This document shows, in pieces, positions 37,972 to 47,235 of a stretch of 64,000 bases of DNA; the first letter of the stretch is position 1, and each line of letters opens with the position of its first letter. This stretch comes from Roseiarcus sp963820795. GTDB taxonomy: Bacteria > Pseudomonadota > Alphaproteobacteria > Rhizobiales > Beijerinckiaceae. The stretch lies in assembly GCA_963820795.1 (NCBI GenBank), contig CAWGBJ010000010.1, forward strand, positions 460,256 through 524,255, written 5' to 3'. Under the pieces are notes generated by a model. That model ran no database searches and was not told the DNA's origin. It was given only the letters and a program-made list of their open reading frames with translations. Position numbers and translations under genes: made by a program.

Positions 37972-39216
37972 ATGGCGCCTGCAGCCGCGACCGCGACCCT
38001 AGCCGCAAAGCCGACAATGCAACCGAAGGCGCCAAAGCCGTTGCCGGCGCCGAACAGCGATTTTTACGAGGTCTACGAGACTTTGAGCGCCGAGGAACTC
38101 GCGACGGTGAAGCGGGTGCGCGCGTTCATGGAGGCCAAGGTCGCGCCCGTCATCACAAAATACTGGGTGGACGACGCCTTTCCCTTCGAGCTGCTGCCGG
38201 CGGTGAAGGAGCTTGGGATCGGCGGCCTTGGAATGAAGGGTTACGGCTGCGCCGGCGGAAGCGTGGCGCTGCTAGGCTTTGTCCAGATGGAGATTGCGCG
38301 CATCGACCCGTCGTTCTCGACGTTCATGGGCGTGCACGTCGGCCTGGCGATGGGCTCCATCTACATCGACGGATCGGAAGAGCAGAAGCAGAAGTGGCTG
38401 CCGCCGATGGCGCGCTTCGAGAAGATCGGCTGCTTCGGGCTCACCGAGCCGCTCGTGGGTTCCGGCGCATCCGGCGGCCTGATGACCACGGCGAAGCGCG
38501 AGGGCGACACCTGGATCCTCAATGGCGAGAAGCGGTGGATCGGCAACGCGCCGTGGTGCGATGTTTCCATCATCTGGGCGCGAGATGTCGCCGACAATCA
38601 GGTCAAGGGCTTCATCGTCGAGAACAAGACGACGCCCGGCTTCAGCGTCGAGAAGATCGAGAACAAGATCGCGCTCAAGGTCGTCCAGAACGGCCACATC
38701 ACGCTGAAGGACTGCCGCGTGCCCGAGACGAACCGCCTCCAGGGCGGCAACTCTTTCCGCGACACCGCGAAGGTCTTGAAGATGACGCGCTACGCCGTGG
38801 CGTGGATGGCGACCGGATGCGCGATGGGGGCCTACGAGGCTGCGCTCAAGTACACCCAGGAGCGCTTGCAGTTCGGCAAGCCGATCGGCTCGTTCCAGTT
38901 GGTGCAGGACCTGCTTGCCAAGATGATCGCCAACATCACGGCCTCGCAGTGCCTGATCACGCGCCAGGCGCAGCTGCACGCCGAAGGCAAGCTGACGGAC
39001 GCGCACGCCGCGCTCGCCAAGGCGTTCTGCACGGCCAAGTGCCGCGAGACCGTTGCGTGGGCCCGCGAGCTGCTCGGCGGCAACGGCATCGTCGCCGACT
39101 ACAAGGTCGCGCGCTTCTTTGCGGATTGCGAAGCGCTCTACTCCTACGAAGGCACGTATCAGATGCAGAACCTGATCGTCGGCAAGGCGATCACGGGCTT
39201 CGGCGCCTTCGTGTGA
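37972..39216 (+). CDS. Acyl-CoA dehydrogenase (glutaryl-CoA dehydrogenase-like)
   Basis: A 414-residue FAD enzyme introducing an alpha-beta double bond into an acyl-CoA. It carries the usual three domains after a ~25-residue Ala/Pro-rich leader: N-terminal helices, the middle FAD sheet (GCFGLTEPLVGSGASGG, WILNGEKRWIGNA), and the C-terminal helices (YTQERLQFGKPIGSFQLVQ, ELLGGNGIVADY). The catalytic Glu is in YSYEGTYQMQN. Overall closest in pattern to glutaryl-CoA dehydrogenases, but the substrate is not proven. First gene of a plus-strand operon continuing through the crotonase and CoA transferase genes. Confidence 0.92.
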   Translation: MAPAAATATLAAKPTMQPKAPKPLPAPNSDFYEVYETLSAEELATVKRVRAFMEAKVAPVITKYWVDDAFPFELLPAVKELGIGGLGMKGYGCAGGSVALLGFVQMEIARIDPSFSTFMGVHVGLAMGSIYIDGSEEQKQKWLPPMARFEKIGCFGLTEPLVGSGASGGLMTTAKREGDTWILNGEKRWIGNAPWCDVSIIWARDVADNQVKGFIVENKTTPGFSVEKIENKIALKVVQNGHITLKDCRVPETNRLQGGNSFRDTAKVLKMTRYAVAWMATGCAMGAYEAALKYTQERLQFGKPIGSFQLVQDLLAKMIANITASQCLITRQAQLHAEGKLTDAHAALAKAFCTAKCRETVAWARELLGGNGIVADYKVARFFADCEALYSYEGTYQMQNLIVGKAITGFGAFV

Positions 39217-39268
39217 TGCGGCTCGGGGGCCAGCGCTTTTCCCTAGCCCCCATTTCAATTCAGGAAAG

Positions 39269-40127
39269 ATGAACATGGCCTCGATAGCGGCAACACTCGC
39301 GCCTTCGCCCGCGTTCGTAACGGTCGCTTCACCAAAGGCGGCGCTGACCCTCGCGAATGTCGCGTACGAAAAGAAGGGCGCCGTCGCCTATGTGACCGTC
39401 AATCGGCCCAAGGTGCTCAACGCCCTGAATACGCCGACCTGGGCGGATCTGCGAACGGCATTCGAGGACGCGCGCGACGACGGCGCAGTGCGCGGCGTCA
39501 TCCTGACGGGCGCCGGCGACAAAGCGTTCGTCGCGGGCGCCGACATCAGCGAGCTCGCGCATGCCACGGCCCTCGAGGCGGAACAGTCCAGCCGTTTCGG
39601 GCAGGAGGTCCTCGACCTCATCGAGAATCTCGGCAAGCCGGTGATCGCGGCGGTCAATGGCTTTGCGCTCGGCGGCGGCTGCGAGACCGCGATGGCCTGC
39701 ACCCTTCGGATCGCGGTTGAAAGCGCCAAGTTCGGCCAGCCCGAGGTGAAGCTCGGGCTCCTTCCCGGCGGCGGCGGCACGCAGCGCCTGCCGCGCCTGG
39801 TCGGCAAAGGCCGGGCCCTGCAACTCATCCTCTCCGGCGAAATGATCAGCGCGCAGGAGGCGTACCGCATCGGGCTCGTCAACGAAGTCGTGCCGGCGGC
39901 AAACCTCATCGCGCGCGCCGAAGCAGATCCTGAAACAGATCGCCGCCAACGCCCCGGTTGCCGTGCGGCTGTCGCTCGAAGCCGTCAACAAGGGAATGGA
40001 CACCAGCCAGAGCGAGGGCTTCGCGCTCGAAGCCTCCTATTTCGGCCTCTGCGCTGCAACCGAAGACAAGAAGGAGGGCACCTCGGCCTTCCTGGAGAAG
40101 CGGGCGCCCGAGTTCCACGGGCGCTGA
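39269..40127 (+). pseudogene. Enoyl-CoA hydratase (crotonase), one frameshift
   Basis: The first 210 codons read as a crotonase: VTVNRPKVLNALNTPTW, the oxyanion-hole stretch AFVAGADISEL, GFALGGGCETAMACTLRIA and PEVKLGLLPGGGGTQRLPR with its Glu. The frame breaks near 39918; removing one base gives ILKQIAANAPVAVRLSLEAV and a natural end at 40127. Length 3n+1. It would hydrate an enoyl-CoA made by the preceding dehydrogenase. ATG 39269 has AGGAAAG; an alternative ATG lies 6 bases on. Confidence 0.88.
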
Positions 40128-40163
40128 AGACATCCTCCGCTCATGACAATTCAGGAGAGACCA

Positions 40164-41399
40164 ATGGCAAGCGACAACATTTTTTCCGGACTGAAAGTCG
40201 TCGACCTGGCAAGCTTCATCGCGGGTCCCAGCGCAGCGGTGATCCTGTCCGACTTCGGCGCCGACGTCGTCAAAGTGGAGCCGCCAACCGGCGACACCTG
40301 GAGAATAGGTCACAAGATCCCGCCGCAGCCGCAAGCGAAAGACGCCTATCCCTTCCACCTCGCCAACCGTAACAAGCGCGGCGTCACACTCGATCTGAAA
40401 TCTCCGAGCGCTCAGCCGGTTCTCGAGCGGCTGGTGAAGTGGGCCGACGTGCTCATCGTCAACACGCCGCATCCCGCGCGCAAGCGATTGAAGCTCGAAT
40501 ATGACGATGTCGCGCAGTGGAATCCGCGTCTGATCTATGCGGATCTCACGGGCTTCGGCGAAAAAGGGCCCGACGCCGATCTGCCGGGATTCGACATCAC
40601 GGCCTATTGGGCGCGAAGCGGCTTGTTGTCCATGACGCGCGACGCCGGCGAGCCGCCGACCTGGCCGGTCGCGGGCAGCGGCGACAATGCAACCGCCGTC
40701 GGCCTCTATTCCGCGATCGTGACGGCGCTCTATCGTCGCGAGCGCACCGGCAAGGGCTCCTATGTCACGACGTCGCTCCTCGCTGAAGGCGTCTGGTCGG
40801 CAAGCGTTTCGATCCAGGCCGCGCTGTGCGAAGCGAAGTTCTTCGGGCCGCACGACCGAAAGAATCCGGCGAATGCGGCGTTGAATGTCTATCGCGCTTC
40901 GGACGGCACCTGGTTCGTTCTCATCGTCACGCCTGACAAGCTCCCAGCCGTGGCGAAGGCGATCGGCCGTGCGGATCTCCTCACGGATCCGCGCTTCGCC
41001 GATCCGGCGAAGCTAACGCAGAACATGGCGCAGCTGAGTGAAATCTTCGACGAACTGTTCTGCTCGCAGCCCATGGCCCATTGGTACGAGGTCTTCAATG
41101 GTGTTCACGTCACCTTCGGCGTCGTGCGCGGGCCGGAGGAAGTCATCAACGATCCGCAGTTGCGGGCGAATGACATCGTCGTTCCGCTCGAAGGCGCCGG
41201 CGGCAAGCTGACTTCGACGATCAGCAGTCCCATTCAGGTGCATGGCGTAACGAAAACGCCTGCGAAGCGCGCCCCGGAACTCGGAGAGCACAACGAAGAG
41301 GTTCTCCAGCAGCTCGGGTTCAGCGCGGCCGAAATCGACGGCTTGCACGCGAGCGGCGCCGTTCCGAAGACCGTGGAACGCGCGGCAGCGGCTGAATAG
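40164..41399 (+). CDS. CaiB/BaiF-family CoA transferase
   Basis: A 411-residue class III CoA transferase, moving CoA between carboxylic acids through aspartyl intermediates. LKVVDLASFIAGPSAAVILSDFGADVVKVE is the canonical N-terminus; the catalytic Asp lies in PGFDITAYWARSG. The C-terminal half has NVYRASDGTWFVLIV and HVTFGVVRGPEEVINDPQL. ATG 40164 has AGGAGAGA 4-9 bases upstream and is preferred to the in-frame ATG at 40143. It probably activates the acid that the operon then oxidises. Confidence 0.92.
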   Translation: MASDNIFSGLKVVDLASFIAGPSAAVILSDFGADVVKVEPPTGDTWRIGHKIPPQPQAKDAYPFHLANRNKRGVTLDLKSPSAQPVLERLVKWADVLIVNTPHPARKRLKLEYDDVAQWNPRLIYADLTGFGEKGPDADLPGFDITAYWARSGLLSMTRDAGEPPTWPVAGSGDNATAVGLYSAIVTALYRRERTGKGSYVTTSLLAEGVWSASVSIQAALCEAKFFGPHDRKNPANAALNVYRASDGTWFVLIVTPDKLPAVAKAIGRADLLTDPRFADPAKLTQNMAQLSEIFDELFCSQPMAHWYEVFNGVHVTFGVVRGPEEVINDPQLRANDIVVPLEGAGGKLTSTISSPIQVHGVTKTPAKRAPELGEHNEEVLQQLGFSAAEIDGLHASGAVPKTVERAAAAE

Positions 41400-41418
41400 G
41401 GCTGCATCCGGACGACAA

Positions 41419-42213
41419 GTGACGAAGGCCTCGCCGAAGGGCTTTGGCGCAATCGCAGAGATCTGGCGAAATGACGAGGCGGACATGAATGCGGCTGCAC
41501 AAACCGGGACGCTCTGGCGCGTCGCGACCGCACGCATGCCCACCAGGTGGGGCATGTTCCACGCCACCGGGTTCAAGCGCGAGATCGCAAACAGCAATCC
41601 GAGGATCGAAACGGCGCTGGCAATTGTCATGGGCGATCTGAGCAAGGGCGCGCCGCTGCTGCGCATTCATTCGCAATGCTTCACAGGCGAGGCGCTCGGC
41701 TCACTGCGTTGCGATTGTGGCGACCAGCTTGCGATGGCCATGCAGGCGATCGCGGACGAAAGGCGCGGCCTGGTGATCTACGAATATCAGGAGGGTCGCG
41801 GCATTGGCTTGATGGCGAAGCTGCAGGCATACGAGCTGCAGGACGCCGGCATCGACACCATCGAGGCCAATCACGCCCTCGGATACAAGGCGGACTACAG
41901 GGATTTCAGTCTGCCGGCTGCGATCCTGCGCGATCTCGGCGTCCAGCGGGTCCGGCTCCTGACGAACAATCCTCACAAGGCTCACGCCTTAATTGGCGCC
42001 GGCATCGAGGTTGTCGCCCAGCTTCCCTGCGAGGTTGCGCCGACCGCCTACTCGTTCGCTTACCTGCGGGCCAAGAAGGAAAGAATGGGCCACGCGCTGA
42101 GCCTTCGAAATTACCACGACATCGCATCACTCGCGAGCGGCGCGGCGAGCGACATGTTCGGCTGGCGCGGCGGCGATCACAGCCGAACCGTCGACGTCAG
42201 TCGCGAGATCTAG
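41419..42213 (+). CDS. ribA: GTP cyclohydrolase II
   Basis: GTP cyclohydrolase II opens GTP to the pyrimidine precursor of riboflavin. The zinc site is CFTGEALGSLRCDCGDQL (three Cys), followed by IYEYQEGRGIGLMAKLQAY and RLLTNNPHKAHAL. The frame opens at GTG 41419 (264 residues), but ATG 41485 (242 residues) may be the start. No DHBP synthase domain is fused. An unusual place for a flavin gene, inside an acyl-CoA oxidation operon; it may be a second copy supplying flavin to the flavoenzymes here. Confidence 0.9.
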   Translation: MTKASPKGFGAIAEIWRNDEADMNAAAQTGTLWRVATARMPTRWGMFHATGFKREIANSNPRIETALAIVMGDLSKGAPLLRIHSQCFTGEALGSLRCDCGDQLAMAMQAIADERRGLVIYEYQEGRGIGLMAKLQAYELQDAGIDTIEANHALGYKADYRDFSLPAAILRDLGVQRVRLLTNNPHKAHALIGAGIEVVAQLPCEVAPTAYSFAYLRAKKERMGHALSLRNYHDIASLASGAASDMFGWRGGDHSRTVDVSREI

Positions 42214-42251
42214 GCGGTCGACGTCCAATTCTGACGATGAAGGGAAAAACC

Positions 42252-43187
42252 ATGACCGAACTTCAAGCCACCAAGTCGAGACCTGCTTCGGGCGCCAACG
42301 CCACGGTCGGCCGTCTCTTCTTCCTCGATCTCGCGGGCGGGCGCATTTTGTCGGCAAACCCCGACGGTTCCGATCTGAAGACGATCGTCGAGGAAGGCAG
42401 AAAGCTTCCGGATGGCCTGGTGGTCGATAGCGCCGCCAGACACATGTACTGGACCAATATGGGCAATCTCAAGTCGAACGATGGCTCAATCCTTCGTTCA
42501 GATCTCGACGGAAAAAACATGACCACTATCGTTCCGCCCGGCGGCACGTTCACTCCGAAGCAACTCCAGCTCGAAAAGAAGAGCGGCAAGCTCTACTGGT
42601 GCGACCGGGAAGGCATGCGCGTGATGCGAGCCAACCTCGATGGCTCCAACATCGAGACGCTCGTCGATACGAGTGAGGGCGATCCCAGGCCGGGCCCAGA
42701 CGCCAGGAAATGGTGCGTCGGCATTGCGGTGGACGCCGCCGGGGGCAAATTTTACTGGACCCAGAAAGGAAGCGACGACGCCGGTCAAGGTCGTATTTTT
42801 CGCGCGAATATAAAGCTCCCGCGAGGTCAAACACCGGCCAACCGCCAAGACATCGAATTACTCTATGACAACCTTCCTGAGCCGATCGATCTCGACCTCG
42901 ATGTCGCCCATCGAGTGATGTACTGGACCGACCGCGGAGACCCGCCGCGCGGCAATACAGTGAACCGCGCGCCGATGGACCCAACGCCCGGGAACCGCAA
43001 AGACCCCGAGATTGTCTTCTCCCATTTGATGGAAGGCATCGGCCTGGCCTTGGATCTGAAGGGCGGGCGCATGTTCGTCACCGACTTCGCCGGCACGGTC
43101 TACAGCGCCAATCTCGACGGTTCCAACAAGAAGACCTTGCTCTTCGCCGAGGGCAACCTCACCGGCATCGCCTACGCCGAAATCTGA
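42252..43187 (+). CDS. YWTD (LDL-receptor class B-like) beta-propeller protein
   Basis: A 311-residue protein made of propeller repeats, each with a YWTD-like corner: MYWTN, LYWCD, FYWTQ, MYWTD and MFVTD, along with ILSANPDGSDLK, VMRANLDGSNIE and VYSANLDGSNKK between them. No signal peptide or membrane helix is seen, so it appears cytoplasmic, unlike animal LDLR propellers. ATG 42252 has AGGGA upstream. The role is unknown; position between ribA and a 3-hydroxyacyl-CoA dehydrogenase-like gene suggests a binding or lactonase-like (SMP-30-type) function. Confidence 0.8.
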   Translation: MTELQATKSRPASGANATVGRLFFLDLAGGRILSANPDGSDLKTIVEEGRKLPDGLVVDSAARHMYWTNMGNLKSNDGSILRSDLDGKNMTTIVPPGGTFTPKQLQLEKKSGKLYWCDREGMRVMRANLDGSNIETLVDTSEGDPRPGPDARKWCVGIAVDAAGGKFYWTQKGSDDAGQGRIFRANIKLPRGQTPANRQDIELLYDNLPEPIDLDLDVAHRVMYWTDRGDPPRGNTVNRAPMDPTPGNRKDPEIVFSHLMEGIGLALDLKGGRMFVTDFAGTVYSANLDGSNKKTLLFAEGNLTGIAYAEI

Positions 43188-43213
43188 AATCACTCACCAA
43201 ACGGAGAACCAAC

Positions 43214-44189
43214 ATGTCGACCGCCAAACCTGTCCGCCGCGTCGCCATCATCGGCACCGGAGTCATTGGCGCCAGCTGGGCCGCGCTCTTCCTGGCGAAC
43301 GGCCTCGAGGTCGTGGCGACCGATGTCGCGCCGAATGCCGAAGCCGCCCTGAAGCGCTTCGTCGAAGCCGCCTGGCCGGCGCTCAAGAGACTGGGCCTTT
43401 CGCCTGGCGCGTCCCAATCCAAGCTGACCTTCAAGGCCGACCTTCCGGCAGCGGTCAAAGGCGCGGACCTTGTCCAGGAGAACGGTCCCGAGCGGATCGA
43501 CTTCAAGAAGAAGCTTTATGGACAGCTCGACGAGCTGTTGCCGCCCGATGTGATCATCGCGTCGAGTTCTTCCGGTCTCACGATGAGCGAGATCCAATCG
43601 GGCTGCGGCGCTCACCCCGAGCGCTGCGTGATCGGGCATCCTTTCAATCCGCCCCATTTGATGCCGCTGGTCGAGATCGTAGGCGGCGCGAAGACCTCCG
43701 AAGAGACGATTCGAGCGGGTCACGGAATTCTACGCCGCCATGGGGAAAAAACCGGTGCGGCTGCACAAGGAACTGCCCGGGCATGTCGCCAATCGTCTGC
43801 AGGCGGCCCTCAGCCGGGAGGTCTACTATCTGGTCTCCGAAGGCGTCGTCAGCGCCGCCGATGCCGACACCGCTTGTTCATGGGGACCAGGCCTGCGTTG
43901 GGGCATCATGGGCAGCCTGCTTCTCAATCACCTCGGCGGCGGCGAGGGCGGCATCGAGCACTTCTTCCAGCAGTTCACCGGTCCGATGACAGCCTGGTGG
44001 AAGGTTCTCGGACAGCCGGTGCTGACGCCTGAAGTGCAAAAGAAGCTCATCGACAGCGTCCACGCCGAGGTCGGTTCGCGTTCCATCGACGAGCTGGCGG
44101 CAGAGCGTGACGAAATGCTGCTCGGGCTCATTGAGCTGCGCAACAAAGTGGAGAACGCGGCGGCGTCGTCGAAGAAGGCTGTCGCCTGA
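43214..44189 (+). pseudogene. 3-hydroxyacyl-CoA / carnitine dehydrogenase-like enzyme, one frameshift
   Basis: NAD domain: VAIIGTGVIGASWAALFL, then VQENGPERIDFKKKLYGQLD, ASSSSGLTMSEIQ and GHPFNPPHLMPLVEIVGG. One extra C near 43711 breaks the frame; the next frame continues TEFYAAMGKKPVRLHKELPG, GLRWGIMGSLLLNHLGGGEGGI and ends at 44189. The second half is typical of the L-carnitine dehydrogenase/lambda-crystallin branch rather than fatty-acid FadB. It would oxidise a 3-hydroxyacid or its CoA ester with NAD. Length 3n+1. Confidence 0.85.
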
Positions 44190-44290
44190 CGACTCAGCCG
44201 ACTACGCCCTCGGTGCAGGAAATAGAACGCCGCGCGAGGGTCGTGCGGTGTTCGGCTCTGGCCCATCCCCAAAACTTTTGCGAGATCGCT

Positions 44291-45623
44291 ATGAGTGAAA
44301 CTTTGGAAATGTCCGCGCCGCAAGAGCAGTCGTCGACGACCGTGGAGGTTCCTCACCATAAGCCGCGCATCGTAATCGTTGGCGGCGGCTTCGCCGGGAT
44401 TGCCGCAGCAAAAGCGCTGCGACGCTGCGACGCCGAAATCGTTCTGATCGATCGGCGCAACCATCACATCTTCCAACCGCTCTTGTATCAGGTGGCGACG
44501 GCGGTCCTTGCGCCGTCCGAGGTGGCCGCGCCGATCCGGCAACTTGAAGCGAAGCAAAACAATGTTTCCGTGCTCATGGCTGAAGTCGTCGGCGTCGATC
44601 TGAAATCCAAATCTGTTGACGCCAATTGTCCGGGCATCGGAACTAGGAAAATAGATTTCGATTATTTGGTGATCGCCGCCGGCATGCAATCAAGTTATTT
44701 CGGCCATGACGAGTTTGCCAAGTATGCTCCATGCCTGAAAACGATCACTGACGCCGAAACGATACGATCGAAAATTCTCAGCGCGTACGAACTGGCGGAA
44801 TCAACCGACGACGAGGACGAGCGCCGACAGCAAATGACATTTGTTTTGGTCGGCGCCGGACCGACCGGCGTCGAACTGGCGGCATCGATCGCGCAATTGG
44901 CGACCACGACTTTGCGCAGAAATTTTCGACGGATCGACCCGGCGAAAACATCGATAATCCTGCTGGAGGGCGGCAAGCGCGTCCTTCCGACCTTTGCCGA
45001 ATCGCTGTCGAAAAAAGCCGCCGAGCGGCTCGCAAAGCTCGGGGTTCAGGTCAGGACCGGCGCCATGGTGGAAACGCATCGACGGTCGAGGCGTCACCGT
45101 TGGCGGAAAGCTAATCCCGTGCGGCGCCGTCTTATGGACAGCGGGCGTTTCGCCATCGCCGATCGTGAAGATGCTTGGCGTTGCGACCGACCGGGCAGGG
45201 CGAGCCTGTGTCAGCCCGTTCCTGAATGTTCCGGATAACCCCGGCGTGTTCGTTGTCGGCGATACGGCGACGCTGATGCAAAACGGCAAGCCGCTGCCGG
45301 GCGTGGCGCAGGTCGCAATCCAGCAGGGCCGCTACGTCGGACGATTGATCTCGAGAGAGCTCAGCGGTCGAAAACCGCCTCGCCCGTTCCGGTACTTCGA
45401 CAAGGGCAACATGGCTGTCGTCGGCAAGAATTTCGCCATCATGGAATCGGGCCGGATAAAACTGGCGGGCTCCCTGGCCTGGTTCGTCTGGGCCTTTATT
45501 CATCTGCTCTTTCTGCCCCAGCTGCAAAACCGGTTCCGCGTCGAGCACCAATGGCTGTGGAGCTATTTCACCGGGCAGCGCAGCTCGCGTCTGGTCCCCG
45601 AGGCGCCTCGGATCGGCAAATAG
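44291..45623 (+). pseudogene. ndh: Type II NADH dehydrogenase (NDH-2), one frameshift
   Basis: About 444 residues if repaired. Two dinucleotide-binding motifs: IVIVGGGFAGIAAAKALR for FAD and FVLVGAGPTGVELAASIA for NADH; QPLLYQVATAVLAPSEVA, VLWTAGVSPS and VFVVGDTATL are NDH-2 hallmarks. The C-terminal WFVWAFIHLLFLPQLQNRF is the membrane-associated end. One extra base near 45073 breaks the frame. It passes electrons from NADH to quinone without pumping protons. The gene follows the hydroxyacyl dehydrogenase, so it could reoxidise NADH made by the operon. Confidence 0.88.
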
Positions 45624-45683
45624 CCAACTCGCAACAATTCCCGGAGATCCATCGTCTTACAAGTCCGACGTCACGAGGATCCA

Positions 45684-47156
45684 ATGACCGAACGTCCAAT
45701 CTTGACCACCACCGCCGGCGCGCCGGTCGCCGATAACCAGAACTCGATCACCGCTGGTCCGCGCGGCCCGCTTCTCATGGAGGATTATCAGCTCATCGAG
45801 AAGCTCGCGCACCAGAACCGCGAACGCCTTCCCGAGCGCACCGTGCACGCCAAAGGATTGGGCGCTTTCGGCACGTTGACGATCACCGGCGACATATCGA
45901 AATACACCAAGGCGAAGTGTCTCCAGCCGGGCGCCAAGACCGACATGTTGGCGCGGTTTTCGACCGTCGCCGGCGAGCTTGGCGCAGCAGACGCCGAGCG
46001 CGACGTCCGCGGCTTCGCCCTGAAGTTCTACACTGAGGAAGGCAACTGGGATCTGGTCGGCAACAACACGCCGGTGTTCTTCGTCCGCGACGCCTACAAG
46101 TTTCCGGACTTCATCCATACGCAAAAGCGCCATCCGCGCACCAACATGCGCTCGCCGACCGCGATGTGGGATTTCTGGTCGCTATCGCCCGAAAGCCTGC
46201 ACCAGGTCACCATCCTGATGTCGGATCGAGGGCTGCCGATCTCGCCGATGCATATGAACGGGTACGGCAGCCATACCTATTCCTTCATCAATGCGAAGGG
46301 CGAACGGCACTGGGTCAAACTTCATTTCAAGACCCGGCAGGGACACAAGTTCTACAGCAATCGCGAAGCGGAGGCCGTAGTCGGAAAGAACCGCGAGTCC
46401 TCCCAGGCGGCTCTGTTCGGCGCGATCGAGGCAGGAGAATTTCCACGCTGGACGATGCAAGTGCAAGTCATGCCGGAGGCAGACATGGGCAAGCACTGGT
46501 ACAACCCGTTCGACCTCACTAAAATATGGCCGCACGCGGATTATCCGCCGATCGACGTGGGCTATTTCGAGCTCAACCGCAACGCGGAGAACTACTTCCA
46601 GCAGATCGAGCTCGCCGCCTTCTCGCCGTCGAACGTCGTGCCCGGCATCTCCTGGTCGCCGGACAAAATGCTGCAGGCCCGCATCTTCTCCTACGCCGAT
46701 GCGCACCGCCACCGGCTCGGCACGCATTACGAGGCGCTTCCGGTCAACGCCCCGCGACGTCCGGTCCACAATTACCACAAGGACGGCGCAATGCGCTTCT
46801 TCCCGTCGGCGACCAATCCCGACGCCTACTACGAGCCGAACTCCTTCAACGGCCCCCTTCAGGACGAGCGCTTCAAGGAGCCGCCGCTCAAGATCTCCGG
46901 CAATGCTGATCGCTATAACCACCGCGACGGCAACGACGACTACAGGCAGCCGGGGGCGCTGTTCCGTCTCATCGGACGCGAAGCGCAGCAACGGCTTCTG
47001 GATAACACGGCGGAAGCCATGCACGGCATCCCGCTCGAGATCGTCAGGCGCTGGGCCGCTCACTGCTACAAGGCCGATCCGGAATACGGCAAAGGTCTCG
47101 CCGCCCGGATGGGTTTATCGGCGTCGGATCTGCCTTCGGCTAAAGCGGCCGAATGA
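45684..47156 (+). CDS. katA: Monofunctional haem catalase
   Basis: A 490-residue small-subunit catalase breaking H2O2 into water and oxygen. Distal His at about 55 in ERTVHAKGLGAFG, distal Asn in WDLVGNNTPVFF, and the haem-ligand Tyr near 337 in RIFSYADAHRHRLG. FPDFIHTQKRHPRTN and NPFDLTKIWPHADYP are conserved signatures. The frame is intact. It follows NDH-2 by 60 bases on the same strand and could detoxify peroxide produced by nearby flavoenzymes. The symbol assumes the common name for this class. Confidence 0.93.
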   Translation: MTERPILTTTAGAPVADNQNSITAGPRGPLLMEDYQLIEKLAHQNRERLPERTVHAKGLGAFGTLTITGDISKYTKAKCLQPGAKTDMLARFSTVAGELGAADAERDVRGFALKFYTEEGNWDLVGNNTPVFFVRDAYKFPDFIHTQKRHPRTNMRSPTAMWDFWSLSPESLHQVTILMSDRGLPISPMHMNGYGSHTYSFINAKGERHWVKLHFKTRQGHKFYSNREAEAVVGKNRESSQAALFGAIEAGEFPRWTMQVQVMPEADMGKHWYNPFDLTKIWPHADYPPIDVGYFELNRNAENYFQQIELAAFSPSNVVPGISWSPDKMLQARIFSYADAHRHRLGTHYEALPVNAPRRPVHNYHKDGAMRFFPSATNPDAYYEPNSFNGPLQDERFKEPPLKISGNADRYNHRDGNDDYRQPGALFRLIGREAQQRLLDNTAEAMHGIPLEIVRRWAAHCYKADPEYGKGLAARMGLSASDLPSAKAAE

Positions 47157-47235
47157 AACCTTCGGGAGGCTTCATGCGGAGGTTCAATTTGCCGCGGCTT
47201 CATCAGTCACGCGGTGATCCGCAAGACCTCGCGGA

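Noticed and set aside
41547..43187. 546-codon plus-strand frame joining ribA and the YWTD gene
   Set aside because: Its first half is an out-of-frame reading of ribA; only the part from 42252 is coding. Not a real fusion.
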